Below, piece after piece: positions 7,113-15,907 of a stretch of 64,000 bases of DNA. Source of the DNA: Rathayibacter sp. VKM Ac-2856 (GTDB taxonomy: Bacteria > Actinomycetota > Actinomycetes > Actinomycetales > Microbacteriaceae); assembly GCF_013205055.1 (NCBI RefSeq), contig NZ_JABMLF010000002.1:620178-684177 (forward strand), given 5' to 3'. The translations under genes were made by a program, and so were the position numbers. Each line of letters opens with the position of its first letter. The stretch's first letter is position 1. Below the pieces are notes generated by a model. The model was not told the DNA's origin. It searched no databases and saw nothing but the letters and a program-made list of their open reading frames with translations.

Positions 7113-8093
7113 TCAGGCGGCGTGCGCGTCGATCCGGGCCAGCAGCTCGGCCTTCACCGCGTCGGACGCCCAGGAGCCGAGCACCGAGTTGCGCGCCAGC
7201 TGCACCAGCTCGTCGCGGGTGAAGCCGGCGTCGGCGAGCGCGACGTAGTTGTCGGCGATGTAGCCGCCGAAGTAGGCCGGGTCGTCCGAGTTGACCGTCA
7301 CCCGCACGCCGCGCTCCAGCAGCGCGCGCATCTCGGGCGCCTTCGAGTCGCTCGAGACGAACGAGTTCGACAGCGGGCAGCAGGTCAGCGCGAGCCCGCG
7401 CTGCACCACCACGTCGATCAGCTCGGGTGCCTCGACGATGTTCGTGCCGTGGTCGATCCGGTCGACGCCGATCTCCTCGAGCACCTGGCGCAGGTGCTCG
7501 ACGCCGTTGGGCTGGTCCACGTCGCAGTGCATCGTCAGCCGGAGCCCGGCCTCGCGGGCCCGCGCGAACACCTCGCGGAACTTCGCCGGCGGATTGCCCC
7601 GCTCGTCCGAGTCCAGGCCCACGCCGATCAGGCGGTCGGCGAACGGCAGCGCGCGCTCGAGCGTCTCCGCGGCGCTCTCGGCCGAGAGGTCGCGGAGGAA
7701 GCAGAGGATCAGTGCGGCGTCGACGCCCAGCTCGGCGGCGTCCTGCGCGGCGCGGTGGTAGCCGCCGATCACCGCCTCGAACGGCACGCCGCGCGAGGTG
7801 TGCGCCTGCGGATCGAAGAACGCCTCGACCCGGACGACGCCGTCCGCCGCGGCCCGGCGGAAGTACTCCGTCGCGAGGTCGTAGAAGTCCTGCTCCTCGC
7901 GCAGCACGTCCATCGCCGGGTAGTACACGGCGAGGAAGGAGGCGAGCGAGTCGAAGTCGTACGCGAGCGCCTCGGGCACGGGCAGGCCGTTGCGCTCGGC
8001 CAGCCGCGCGCGCAGCTCGGGCTCGAGCGTCCCCTCCAGGTGCACGTGCAGCTCGACCTTGGGCAGGTCGCGGAGGAAGGAGTCGGAGGTCAC
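7113..8093 (-). CDS. Adenosine/adenine deaminase family protein
   Basis: 326 residues from GTG 8093 (GAAAGG upstream). Metal ligands expected for the ADA fold are visible: HVH at 16-18, His189, and Asp270 in NSDDPAYFGGY; His215 is in RIDHGT. FFDPQAHTSRG (92-102) and SDDPAYFGGY are features of the bacterial adenine deaminase branch rather than of classic adenosine deaminases. The usual catalytic HAGE motif is changed to HCDVD (189-193), so the proton-relay Glu is not in its normal place. It is the last gene of the importer operon starting at 13380, 78 bases after the RidA gene. Likely role: deamination of an imported purine-like compound. Confidence 0.75.
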   Translation of the reverse strand: MTSDSFLRDLPKVELHVHLEGTLEPELRARLAERNGLPVPEALAYDFDSLASFLAVYYPAMDVLREEQDFYDLATEYFRRAAADGVVRVEAFFDPQAHTSRGVPFEAVIGGYHRAAQDAAELGVDAALILCFLRDLSAESAAETLERALPFADRLIGVGLDSDERGNPPAKFREVFARAREAGLRLTMHCDVDQPNGVEHLRQVLEEIGVDRIDHGTNIVEAPELIDVVVQRGLALTCCPLSNSFVSSDSKAPEMRALLERGVRVTVNSDDPAYFGGYIADNYVALADAGFTRDELVQLARNSVLGSWASDAVKAELLARIDAHAA

Positions 8094-8171
8094 GGGAGCC
8101 TTTCGTCGAGGGGGCGAGGAGTGACGGGGCGAAGTGGGGAGGGCGGGGTGCGGGGCGGAGCGGCGTGCGGC

Positions 8172-8564
8172 TCAGGGCCGCGCGGCGATGAAGTCCATCG
8201 CCACGAGCGGCCCCGGCAGCACCGCGCCGATCACGGTGCGGGCCGGCGGATCGACGGCGAACCGCGCGGCGTAGACCTCGGACGCGGCGGCGAAGTCGCG
8301 TTCGAAGTCGCTGAGGATCAGCGTGATCCGCACCACGTCGCCGAGCCCGAGGCCGAACTCGGTCGCCAGCAGCCGCTCGATGTTGTCCAGGGCCGCGGCC
8401 GTCTGCGCGGCCACCCCCTCCGGCACCGAGCCGTCGCCGGGCGCGAACGGCCCGATCGCCGAGCCGTAGACGACGCCGTGCGCCTCGACGGCATGGCTGT
8501 AGGCGCCACGGGGCGCGCCGAGCGCCTCCGCGTTCACGAAGCGGCGGGTCGCGGTGGCCGTCAT
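8172..8564 (-). CDS. RidA/YjgF-family enamine/imine deaminase
   Basis: 130 residues from ATG 8564, whose ATGA overlaps the stop of the amidohydrolase gene. The trimeric RidA fold is recognisable by YSHAVEAHGVVYGS, the AALDNIERLLATEFGLGLGDVV segment and PPARTVIGAVL, which keeps the catalytic-pocket Arg; the usual Glu near the end is Asp (MDFIA). Such proteins hydrolyse reactive 2-aminoacrylate-type imines, and in catabolic operons often hydrolyse unstable N-containing intermediates. Translational coupling to the amidohydrolase suggests it acts on the same pathway. Confidence 0.85.
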   Translation of the reverse strand: MTATATRRFVNAEALGAPRGAYSHAVEAHGVVYGSAIGPFAPGDGSVPEGVAAQTAAALDNIERLLATEFGLGLGDVVRITLILSDFERDFAAASEVYAARFAVDPPARTVIGAVLPGPLVAMDFIAARP

Positions 8565-9766
8565 CGCGGCAGCTCCCCGGAGACGACGCGGCCGCGCGAG
8601 ACGACGGCGACGATGTTCTCGGCGCGCAGGTCGTCGATGCTCTCCCACGGGCGGCCGCGGAGCACGACGAAGTCGGCGCCGAAGCCGGGAGCGAGCCGGC
8701 CGACCTTCGCGCCGAGGCCGACGACGGCGGCCGCGTCCGAGGTCGCCGCGACGAGCGCGCGCTCGGAGCTCCAGCCGAACGACTCCCGCATCCGCCGCAC
8801 CTCGTCGAGCTGCTCGCCCCAGTCCACGTAGACGCCGTTCGCGTCGGTGCCGAGCACGAAGCGCACCCCGGCCTCGCCCGCGGCGAGGAAGCCCGCGTCG
8901 CGCACGGCGACGACGTCCTGCGCCTTCAGCGACGCCTCCGGCGACGACGGCGCGCGACCGGCCGCGATCACGTCGTTGATGAAGAGGGTGGGCGCGACGG
9001 GCAGGTTCCGCTCGACCAGCGTCGCCCAGTGCTGCGAGCCGATCGCGGTGCCGTGCTCGATCGAGTCGACGCCGAGCGCGAGGGCGCGGTCGAGGCCGAC
9101 GACGGAGTGGGTGTGCGCCGCGACGGGCATCCCGAGCGCGTGCGCCTCGTCGATCGTCGCCGCGATCTCCTCATCGGTCTGATTGCGCCAGCCGACCTTG
9201 TCGCCCATCGAGAGCACGCCGCCGCTCGTGTAGATCTTGATGCCGTCGGCGCCGGCCCGCGCCCAGGTGCGCACCAGGCGGCGGCACTCGTCGGGGCTGT
9301 CGGCGACGCGGTCGCGGTGCGGGTAGTGCGGCGGCACGAAGAGGTCGCCGTGGCCGGCGGTCATGCCGACGGCGCCGTGCGTGACGATCCGCGGACCCTC
9401 CGCGATGCCCTGCTCGAACATCCGCGCCACGGTCATCTGCAGCTCGTCCGCGCCGAGGTCGCGCAGCGTCGTGACGCCGGCGCGCGCCGCCTTCCGCGCG
9501 TTGTTCGCGATGTGGAAGACGCGCTCCTCGCGCGGGGTGACCAGCGGCCAGGAGGCGAAGTCGGCCGTGCCCTCGCCCGAGTAGGCGCCGAGGTGCACGT
9601 GGGTGTCGACGAGGCCGGGGATGATCGAGAAGGCGCCCGGGTCCGCTCCGGCCGGGGCCGCCTCGACGGAGGCGATCGCGTCGCCGCTCCAGGCGAGGGT
9701 CGCCGTGCCGAGGGCGCGGGTGCCGTCCCAGACGCTCCCGGTGATGGTCGTGGTGCTCGTGCTCAT
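8561..9766 (-). CDS. Metal-dependent amidohydrolase (imidazolonepropionase/cyclic imidase-like)
   Basis: 401 residues from ATG 9766. PF01979-type hydrolase: HVH in VDTHVHLGAY (~residue 57), a Lys in DGIKIYTSGG (~residue 170), His in AAHTHS (~210), His in SIEHGT (~231) and Asp in GTDANG (~300), so the binuclear metal site looks complete. The HTHS..ALALGVDSIEHG pattern is that of the Xaa-Pro/imidazolonepropionase-related branch. It follows the permease gene by 8 bases and overlaps the RidA gene by 4 bases. Probably opens a ring amide or removes an acyl group from the imported substrate; the substrate itself is not deducible. Confidence 0.82.
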   Translation of the reverse strand: MSTSTTTITGSVWDGTRALGTATLAWSGDAIASVEAAPAGADPGAFSIIPGLVDTHVHLGAYSGEGTADFASWPLVTPREERVFHIANNARKAARAGVTTLRDLGADELQMTVARMFEQGIAEGPRIVTHGAVGMTAGHGDLFVPPHYPHRDRVADSPDECRRLVRTWARAGADGIKIYTSGGVLSMGDKVGWRNQTDEEIAATIDEAHALGMPVAAHTHSVVGLDRALALGVDSIEHGTAIGSQHWATLVERNLPVAPTLFINDVIAAGRAPSSPEASLKAQDVVAVRDAGFLAAGEAGVRFVLGTDANGVYVDWGEQLDEVRRMRESFGWSSERALVAATSDAAAVVGLGAKVGRLAPGFGADFVVLRGRPWESIDDLRAENIVAVVSRGRVVSGELPR

Positions 9767-9774
9767 GCCCGTCC

Positions 9775-10635
9775 TCAGTTCTGTCCGCCGAAGCGGACGG
9801 CCGCCAGTCGCTCGCCGATCGCGACGACCGCGTAGGCGACGACTCCCAGTGCCGTGATCACCGCGAGCGACGCCCACAGCTCGTCGTAGCGGAATCCGGC
9901 GGAGGCGCGCTGCACCGCGCCGCCGAGTCCCTGTCCCGTGGCCAGCCACTCGGCCAGCATCGCGCCGCTCAGCGCGGAGGGGACCGCGACCTTGGCCGCC
10001 GCGAAGATCGCCGGCACCGCGGTCGGCAGCGCCACCTTGAGCAGCACGTCCATCGGCGAGCCGCCGTACACCGACACCAGCTCGAACGACTCGCGCGAGA
10101 GCGAGCGGAGGCCGAAGCCGACCGTGACCAGCGCCGGGAAGAAGACCGCGATGGCGCCGACGGTCGCGACCGCGCCGATCCCGTTGCCGATCGCGAGGGT
10201 CACCAGCGGCGTCACCACGATCAGCGGCATCGACTTCAGCAGCATCGCGATCGGCATCACCGTCGCCTCGAGCGAGCGGATCAGCACGAACAGCACCGCG
10301 ATCGCGAGCGCGACCAGCAGGCCGGCGACGTAGCCGACGAGCGCGTCGACCGCCGTCACGCCGAGATTGCCGAAGACGATCGCGCGGTTCTCGGCGGCGT
10401 CGGCCTCGACGAAGAGGTACTCGGCGACGTCGGTCGGCGTCTTGCCGAGCAGCGGCGAGATGTCGGTGATCGCGAGGAAGGCGTACCAGAAGGCGAGCGC
10501 GAGGACCGCGGCGACCGCGAGCGGGACGAGCTCGCCGCGGACGATGCGCAGCACCATCCCGCCGGTGAGGTCGCTCGGGCGGCGGGCGGCGCGGGAGGAG
10601 GAAGAGGAGGAGCGGGGGCGGGTCGCGGTGCTCAT
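9775..10635 (-). CDS. ABC transporter permease (NitT/TauT/ThiX type)
   Basis: 286 residues from ATG 10635, overlapping the stop of the preceding permease gene by 4 bases. After a basic Ser/Arg-rich tail (1-25), about six membrane segments and the BPD-transport EAA loop (SRESFELVSVYGGSPMDVLLKVALP) are seen. It pairs with the permease at 10632-11450 to form a heterodimeric channel for the NMT1-type importer. Confidence 0.88.
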   Translation of the reverse strand: MSTATRPRSSSSSSRAARRPSDLTGGMVLRIVRGELVPLAVAAVLALAFWYAFLAITDISPLLGKTPTDVAEYLFVEADAAENRAIVFGNLGVTAVDALVGYVAGLLVALAIAVLFVLIRSLEATVMPIAMLLKSMPLIVVTPLVTLAIGNGIGAVATVGAIAVFFPALVTVGFGLRSLSRESFELVSVYGGSPMDVLLKVALPTAVPAIFAAAKVAVPSALSGAMLAEWLATGQGLGGAVQRASAGFRYDELWASLAVITALGVVAYAVVAIGERLAAVRFGGQN

Positions 10636-11450
10636 ACGACGCCTCCCGTGCTGCGGGCGACCTCGACGCGGGCGCGGCGGCGGGCGGCGCGCGGGCGGCC
10701 GACCGCCAGCGGCATCAGCCAGCGGCCGAGCGCCGCGATCAGCGCGTAGCCGATGATCGTGACGAGCCCACTGGTGACCGCGAAGGCCCAGGCCCGCTCG
10801 ACGTCCATCTGGCGCTGCGCGACCGCGAGGGCGACGCCGAGGCCGGTGGTCACTCCGCCGAGGTACTCGCCGAGCACCGCGCCGAGGATCGCGGCCGGCA
10901 CGCCGACCTGCAGCGCCGTGATCGTCGCGGGCACGGCCGCGATGGCCTGCACCTTGACGATCTGCGCCCAGCGCCCGCCGCGGTACGCCGAGACGAGGTC
11001 GAGCGCGGTGCGCGGCGCCGAGCGGACGCCGAGCAGCGCGCCGATCAGCGTGGTGAAGAAGACCAGCAGCGCGGCGAGGAAGATCGAGGTCGTGCGGCCG
11101 CCGAAGATCACCAGGATCACCGGGCCGACCGCGGTCAGCGGCAGGCAGTGGCTGATCACGCCGATCTGCTCGATCACGCGGTGGGTCCACGGCAGCAGCA
11201 GCGCGACCGCGGCGAGCGCGAGCGCCGCCAGGTTGCCCCAGAGGTAGCCCTGGCCGGCGGCGAGCACGGTGTCGCCGACGTTCCGGAGGTAGAAGAGCGG
11301 CCCGTCGCGGACGAACGCGGCGATGATCGCGCCGGGGCTCGGCACGGCGCGGCTCTCGCGGTAGACGGTGTCGGCGAGGATCCACCAGACCGCCACGAAG
11401 ACGGCGAGCCCGGCGAGGACGCGCCAGTTGGTGCGGATCCAGGGCGTCAC
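10632..11450 (-). CDS. ABC transporter permease (NitT/TauT/ThiX type)
   Basis: 272 residues from GTG 11450, which overlaps the ATPase stop codon (GTGA). Six or so membrane segments; EAA-loop segment [26 protein letters not shown]. It ends with a positively charged cytoplasmic tail. Companion of the permease encoded immediately downstream, with which it shares an ATGA overlap, so the two are made in equal amounts. Confidence 0.88.
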   Translation of the reverse strand: MTPWIRTNWRVLAGLAVFVAVWWILADTVYRESRAVPSPGAIIAAFVRDGPLFYLRNVGDTVLAAGQGYLWGNLAALALAAVALLLPWTHRVIEQIGVISHCLPLTAVGPVILVIFGGRTTSIFLAALLVFFTTLIGALLGVRSAPRTALDLVSAYRGGRWAQIVKVQAIAAVPATITALQVGVPAAILGAVLGEYLGGVTTGLGVALAVAQRQMDVERAWAFAVTSGLVTIIGYALIAALGRWLMPLAVGRPRAARRRARVEVARSTGGVV

Positions 11451-12244
11451 GCCTCGTCCTCCATCGCCACGCCGTGCTGGGAGAAGAGGATGTCGGTGAT
11501 GCGGTCCTCGATCGCGTGGAACTCGGGGCTGCGCAGCATCTCGACGGTCCGCGGGCGGGGCAGGTCGATGTCGATCACCTCGACGATCCGGCCGGGCCGC
11601 GGCGACATCACGGCGACGGTGTCCGAGAGCAGGATCGCCTCCGCGATGCCGTGCGTGACCATCAGCGTGGTCGCGGGGCGCGCGGTCCAGATCCGCTGCA
11701 GCTCGAGGTTCAGCCGCTGCCGGGTCATGTCGTCGAGGGCGCCGAACGGCTCGTCGAGCAGCAGCAGATCGGGCTGCACGACCAGCGCGCGGGCGATCGA
11801 GGCGCGCTGGCGCATGCCGCCGGAGAGCTGCGAGGGGTAGGCGTCCTCGAACCCGGTCAGCCCGACGAGGTCGAGCAGGTCCGGGATGCTGTCGCGCTTC
11901 GCCGCCTGCTTGGTCAGCTCCAGCGGGAGGCGCACGTTCGAGCGGACCGAGCGCCACGGCAGCAGCGCCGAGTCCTGGAAGGCGATACCGAGCTCGGCCG
12001 AGCGCTTCGTGCCGAGCACGGGCGTGCCGTGGATCGAGACGGAGCCGGTTGTCGGCTTCTCCAGGCCCGCCAGCATCCGCAGGATCGTCGACTTGCCGCA
12101 GCCGGAGGGGCCGAGCAGCGACAGGAAGGAGCCGCGCGGAGTGACGAGGTCGACCTCGGCTAGGGCCTGCACCGACCGGTTCCCCAGGTCGAAGCGCTTG
12201 CTCAGGCCCGACAGGCGGATGCCCTCGTTCTCGATGGTGGTCAA
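11447..12244 (-). CDS. ABC transporter ATP-binding protein (SsuB/TauB/ThiZ type)
   Basis: 265 residues. TTG 12244 is taken as start because GGAGAGGA lies about 8 bases upstream and [18 protein letters not shown] then opens the domain. Walker [10 protein letters not shown] (~45-53), Q-loop in [13 protein letters not shown], signature LSGGMRQR, Walker [14 protein letters not shown] and H-loop VTHGIAEA are intact. The ALLPW and FGALD segments mark the nitrate/sulfonate/pyrimidine importer branch. Energises the two permeases that follow. Confidence 0.9.
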   Translation of the reverse strand: MTTIENEGIRLSGLSKRFDLGNRSVQALAEVDLVTPRGSFLSLLGPSGCGKSTILRMLAGLEKPTTGSVSIHGTPVLGTKRSAELGIAFQDSALLPWRSVRSNVRLPLELTKQAAKRDSIPDLLDLVGLTGFEDAYPSQLSGGMRQRASIARALVVQPDLLLLDEPFGALDDMTRQRLNLELQRIWTARPATTLMVTHGIAEAILLSDTVAVMSPRPGRIVEVIDIDLPRPRTVEMLRSPEFHAIEDRITDILFSQHGVAMEDEA

Positions 12245-12315
12245 CTGCTCGTCCTCTCCGCGCGGTCCGTCGTGGTGCTGCGGCCGGGTCCTTCGCAGGG
12301 CCCGGCCGGGGAGGG

Positions 12316-13380
12316 TCAGCCCTCGAGCAGCTCCGGGTGCTCCTCGTAGACCTCGTCGATCAGCGTGGTGTCGAAGAGCTCGTCGGCGTCGAGCTCGATG
12401 CCGGTCAGCGCGAGCGAGGCGACCGACTCCTCCTGCAGCTGCGGCGTGATGGTGAGCAGGCCGTTCTCGTCGGTGTCGGGGGTGCTGATCAGCTCGGTCT
12501 GGGTGACCATGACCTGCGCCTGCTCCTCGACCTTGTAGTTCTGGTCGGCGGCGTAGTCGGCGACGACGGTCGCGGCGGTCGCGTCCGGGTCGGCGACGGC
12601 GTCCTGCCAGCCGCGGGCGACCGCGTAGAGCAGCGCCTTGACCTTCTCGCGGTCGTCGTCGATGCTCTCCTGCGCCACGACGATGGTCTCGCCGACCATC
12701 GGCAGGCCGGTGTCGGCCAGCAGGAACTGCTGCGCGGAGAAGCCGCGCTGGTTGAGCGTGTTGGCGCCGGCGGTCGCGTAGCCGATGTAGCCGTCGACCT
12801 GGCCGGTGGTGAGCAGGGTGGAGTCGGTGAGCGGCACGCGCGTCACGTCGTCCTCGTCGATGTCGTTCGCGGCGAGGAAGGCGCGCCAGACGAGGTCGTT
12901 GCTGTCGCTGACGCCGATGGTCTTGCCGACCATGTCCTCGGGGGTCTCGATCGGGGCGTCGGTCAGCGAGACGATCGCGAAGGGGTTCTTCTGGTAGGTC
13001 GCGCCGACGATTTTCATCTCGGCGCCCTCCGAGATCGCGGGGCCGGTGATCAGCGGCGACGAGACGCCGGCGAAGGCGGAGCCGCTCGCGATGGCCGTCT
13101 CGGCGCCGGTCGCACCGGTGCCGCCGGGGGTGAGGGTGACGGAGTCGAAGCCCGCGTCGGCGAAGTAGCCGTTCGCGTCGGCGAGGTACTCGCCCGCGAA
13201 CTCGACGTGGGGGACCCAGGACAGCTGCATCGTCGCCTCGCCGAACGAGCCGGCGTCGCCGGACCCGGCGGCGTCCGAGCCGCTCGAGCAGGCGGCGAGC
13301 GTGGTGCCGGCGACGACGGCGACGGCGAGGGCGCCGAGCACGGAGCGGAGGCGGGACCGGGACGGGGCGGTGCGGGGCAT
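12316..13380 (-). CDS. ABC transporter substrate-binding lipoprotein, NMT1/ThiY-like
   Basis: 354 residues from ATG 13380 (GGAG five bases upstream). Lipoprotein signal ends at Cys31 (TLAAC). [28 protein letters not shown] is the N-terminal signature of NMT1/THI5-like binding proteins, which bind pyrimidines, riboflavin-related or other N-heterocycles. First gene of a seven-gene operon running down to 7113, in which uptake is followed by amidohydrolase, RidA and deaminase genes. The ligand is not known; a nitrogen-rich ring compound is the best guess. Confidence 0.85.
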   Translation of the reverse strand: MPRTAPSRSRLRSVLGALAVAVVAGTTLAACSSGSDAAGSGDAGSFGEATMQLSWVPHVEFAGEYLADANGYFADAGFDSVTLTPGGTGATGAETAIASGSAFAGVSSPLITGPAISEGAEMKIVGATYQKNPFAIVSLTDAPIETPEDMVGKTIGVSDSNDLVWRAFLAANDIDEDDVTRVPLTDSTLLTTGQVDGYIGYATAGANTLNQRGFSAQQFLLADTGLPMVGETIVVAQESIDDDREKVKALLYAVARGWQDAVADPDATAATVVADYAADQNYKVEEQAQVMVTQTELISTPDTDENGLLTITPQLQEESVASLALTGIELDADELFDTTLIDEVYEEHPELLEG

Positions 13381-13566
13381 GCGGGCTCCAAGAGGCGTCG
13401 GGGGCTGGGGGTGCAGGGGCGGACCGGAGGGGCGGGCCCGGGGGAAGGCACGCGCCGAGGGGGCGGCGCTGACCCAGTCGACCGCAGCCGGGCACTCCGC
13501 CGCGTCGTCGCACGGAGGATTTCCGCGCCGCGACGGCCCCGACTCCCCGATGCACGGACAAACCGT

Positions 13567-13582
13567 GTTGCGGTGAGGTTTC
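13567..13582. promoter_or_regulatory. Possible GlnR-type half-site pair upstream of the importer operon
   Basis: On the minus strand GAAAC and GCAAC are separated by exactly six bases, resembling the GAAAC-n6-GTnAC arrangement of actinobacterial GlnR boxes. It lies about 190 bases upstream of the binding-protein gene. Nitrogen control would suit a deaminase-containing scavenging operon, but such a short match may be chance. Confidence 0.25.
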
Positions 13583-13726
13583 CAGCCTCGCATCCCGGAT
13601 GGCGACTCCACGGATCGCGGAGTCTTCGACCGCTGCTTCCCCTCACTGCTCCGCGTTCTGCGGAGCGGCACGAGAGTGCGACCTGCGGAGCGGTGCCCAC
13701 CGACTGAACCCTCCGTTCTCTCCGCG

Positions 13727-13794
13727 CAGAACATCAGCGGAAAGCCGATCTCATCGCGCATCAGCGATGACGCGCGCCCTCGGCTGATGTTCTG
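13727..13794. repeat. Long branched inverted repeat in the 13.4-14.0 kb gap
   Basis: CAGAACATCAGC (13727-13738) is perfectly repeated in inverse at 13783-13794, and a second stem TCATCGC..GCGATGA lies inside. The structure could form a branched RNA or a cruciform. The 583-base gap 13381-13963 otherwise holds the binding-protein leader, a degenerate REP copy at 13828-13852 and a full REP copy at 13887-13928. No gene is seen. Confidence 0.6.
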
Positions 13795-13886
13795 AGCGAG
13801 CACAGCGCCGAGCCGCGGGCGAAGGCCGATCGAGCAGCCCGCGCAACGGGCGGACCTCTCGTGCCGATCGTGCAGGGCAGCCCGTT

Positions 13887-13928
13887 CATGCTGATCGAGT
13901 AGCCCGCGCAGCGGGCGTATCGAGATCC
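13887..13928. repeat. REP-like element, single copy plus a degenerate neighbour
   Basis: CATGCTGATCGAGTAGCC at 13887 onwards, then a GCGCAGC hairpin loop and GTATCGAGATCC, identical to the left half of the 98-bp pairs at 51-52 kb. A degenerate copy (GATCGAGCAGCCCGCGCAAC) starts at 13828. Lies between the LysR stop codon and the importer operon. Confidence 0.85.
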
Positions 13929-13963
13929 ACCTCCGCCGGGACCCGAGCCTGCAGACCCCGCTC

Positions 13964-14860
13964 TCAGCCGGCGTCCGCCGCCACCCGGCGCAGCGCCGCC
14001 AGCACCGTGCGCACCGCGGTGCGGGCCAGCGCGTCCGGGCGGGCCAGCACATCGACGTGCCGAGCCAGGCCGGCGCCCTCGAGCGGGCGGAGCACCATGC
14101 CGTCCACCGCGAGCGGAGCCGCCGTGATCCGCGGCAGGATCGCGACCACCGCGCCCGCGCGGACCACCTGCGCCGCGACCGAGAACTCGTTGATCCGGTG
14201 CGCGATGCGCGGCGCGCGGCCGATCAGCGCACCCAGGTGCTCGAGCACCCCCGTCAGCGGGAAGCCCTCGTGCGTCGACACCCACGCCTCGTCCGCGAGC
14301 TGCTCGGGGCGGATGCTCGACTGCGCGGCGAGCGGATGCGCCGCCGGCAGCGCGACGTCGAGCGCCTCGACGAGGAGCGGAGTGACCACGAGCCGGGTCC
14401 GCGGCCACTCCGGATCCTGCGGCAGGCGGTGCGCGACGACGAGGTCGTGGTCGGCGGTGAGCCCGGCGAAGTCGCCCTGCGCCACGTCCGCGTCGGCGAG
14501 GGCCACCCGCGGACCGCCCTCGAGCGCCGCGAGCAGCGGGCCGAAGAACGCCAGCCCCGCGCTGTGGAACGCCGACACCCGCACCGCGCGGTCGTCGTGG
14601 CGCAGGAACGAGCCGATGGTGTCCTCCGCCGCGGCGAGCGCCTCCTGCACCCGCGTCCCCGCGACCGCGAGCGCCTCGCCGGCCTCGGTGAGCACGAGCC
14701 GCCGCCCCTGCTTCACCGTGAGCGGCACCGGCACCCCGGCCTGCAGGGCGGCGAGCTGCTGCGAGACGGCGGAGGGGCTGATCCCGAGGGCGGCGGCGAC
14801 GGCCGCGACGCTCCCTCGGTCGCCGAGATCGCGGAGCAGGCGGAGGCGTGCGGGATCCAT
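13964..14860 (-). CDS. LysR-family transcriptional regulator
   Basis: 298 residues. ATG 14860 is chosen over an upstream in-frame ATG (14878) because a TAGGCT -10 box (minus strand, 14868-14873) leaves exactly 7 bases to it, indicating a leaderless start. HTH at about 12-40 (GSVAAVAAALGISPSAVSQQLAAL), followed by a two-lobe effector domain. Transcribed divergently from an EamA exporter gene, with a 16-base palindrome between them; the usual arrangement is that the regulator activates the exporter in response to its substrate. Residues 40-300 do not reveal the ligand. Confidence 0.85.
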   Translation of the reverse strand: MDPARLRLLRDLGDRGSVAAVAAALGISPSAVSQQLAALQAGVPVPLTVKQGRRLVLTEAGEALAVAGTRVQEALAAAEDTIGSFLRHDDRAVRVSAFHSAGLAFFGPLLAALEGGPRVALADADVAQGDFAGLTADHDLVVAHRLPQDPEWPRTRLVVTPLLVEALDVALPAAHPLAAQSSIRPEQLADEAWVSTHEGFPLTGVLEHLGALIGRAPRIAHRINEFSVAAQVVRAGAVVAILPRITAAPLAVDGMVLRPLEGAGLARHVDVLARPDALARTAVRTVLAALRRVAADAG

Positions 14861-14867
14861 ACGCGCG

Positions 14868-14893
14868 AGCCTAACCATGAAGCGGTCGCTTCA
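14868..14893. promoter_or_regulatory. LysR promoter with 16-bp palindromic operator
   Basis: TGAAGCGGTCGCTTCA (14878-14893) has 7-base perfect arms around a GT centre. It lies just upstream of the minus-strand -10 box TAGGCT of the LysR gene, between its -35 and -10 region, and 58 bases before the EamA start. Location and symmetry fit a LysR autoregulatory site. Confidence 0.6.
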
Positions 14894-14950
14894 CCGTTGA
14901 TGAAGTGATGTCCGCTGGCTCTTCCGCGTCCGCCGCGCGAGGCTGACCGC

Positions 14951-15907
14951 ATGCCCCGCCTCCGCGCCGACCGCGCCGCCGACCTGCTCCTGCTCGGCGT
15001 CGCCGCCGTCTGGGGTGCGAGCTTCGTCGCCGCGAAGGACGTGGCCGCCGACATCGGCGTCCCCTCGACCCTCGCCCTGCGCTTCCTGGTCGCCGCCGCC
15101 GCGCTGGCCCTGCTCTGCCTGAGCCGCCGCGAGCGCCTGCCGCGCGGCCGCGGACTCGCGATCGCCGCGCTCCTCGGCTTCTCGCAGGCCGCCGTCATCG
15201 CCCTCGAGACCTGGGGCGTGCACCTCACCTCGGCGACGAACGCCGGCCTGCTGATCAGCCTCACCCTGGTGCTGACCCCCGCGCTCGAGGGCCTCGCGTC
15301 GCGGTCCTGGCTGCCGCGCTCCTTCTTCGTCACGGCCGTCGCCGCGGTGGTCGGCGTCGCCCTGCTCGTCTCGAACGGCGGCCTGCGAGCGCCGACCGCG
15401 GGCGACGCGCTCGTGCTCGCGGCGGCCGTCGTGCGCGCGGTGCACGTCACCGCCAGCGCCCGGCTCGTCCGCACCCGGTCCGACGGCTCGCTCGGCGTGG
15501 TCCTCGTGCAGCTGCTCGTCTGCGCCGCCGCCTTCTCGCTGCTCGCCGGCCCGAGCCTGCCCGCCGCCGCGCTGGCCCTCGACGCCCGCGGCTGGGCCGG
15601 CGTGCTCTTCCTCGGGCTGCTCTGCTCGGTCTTCGCGTTCGTCGTGCAGCTCTGGGCCGTCCGGCGCGCGTCGGCCGCGCGCGCCAGCGTCCTGATGGGG
15701 ACCGAGCCCGTCTGGGCGCTGGCCGTCGGGGTCGTCGTCGCCGGAGAGGCGATCGGACCGCTCGGCGCGATCGGAGCGGCCCTGATCATCGCGGCGAGCT
15801 ATGCGGGCCAGGCGATCGAGCGGCGGCACCGACTCGGTGCTCCGGCACTCTCCGACGACCGACCGGCCGCAACGGTCAGTGCGCCACGAGCTCCTGCAGC
15901 CCGGTGA
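14951..15907 (+). CDS. EamA/DMT-family exporter
   Basis: 318 residues with ten hydrophobic segments arranged as two EamA repeats (GVAAVWGASFVAAK near 15-28 and the second repeat from ~145). DMT transporters of this kind export amino acids or other small metabolites. Divergent from the LysR gene at 13964-14860, its likely regulator. Its last 32 bases overlap the end of the convergent XRE regulator gene. Confidence 0.87.
   Translation: MPRLRADRAADLLLLGVAAVWGASFVAAKDVAADIGVPSTLALRFLVAAAALALLCLSRRERLPRGRGLAIAALLGFSQAAVIALETWGVHLTSATNAGLLISLTLVLTPALEGLASRSWLPRSFFVTAVAAVVGVALLVSNGGLRAPTAGDALVLAAAVVRAVHVTASARLVRTRSDGSLGVVLVQLLVCAAAFSLLAGPSLPAAALALDARGWAGVLFLGLLCSVFAFVVQLWAVRRASAARASVLMGTEPVWALAVGVVVAGEAIGPLGAIGAALIIAASYAGQAIERRHRLGAPALSDDRPAATVSAPRAPAAR

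Noticed and set aside
13381-13700. TPP-type or purine riboswitch in the importer leader
   Set aside because: I could not find the conserved CTGAGA/ACCTGA or TATA/GTCT core elements.
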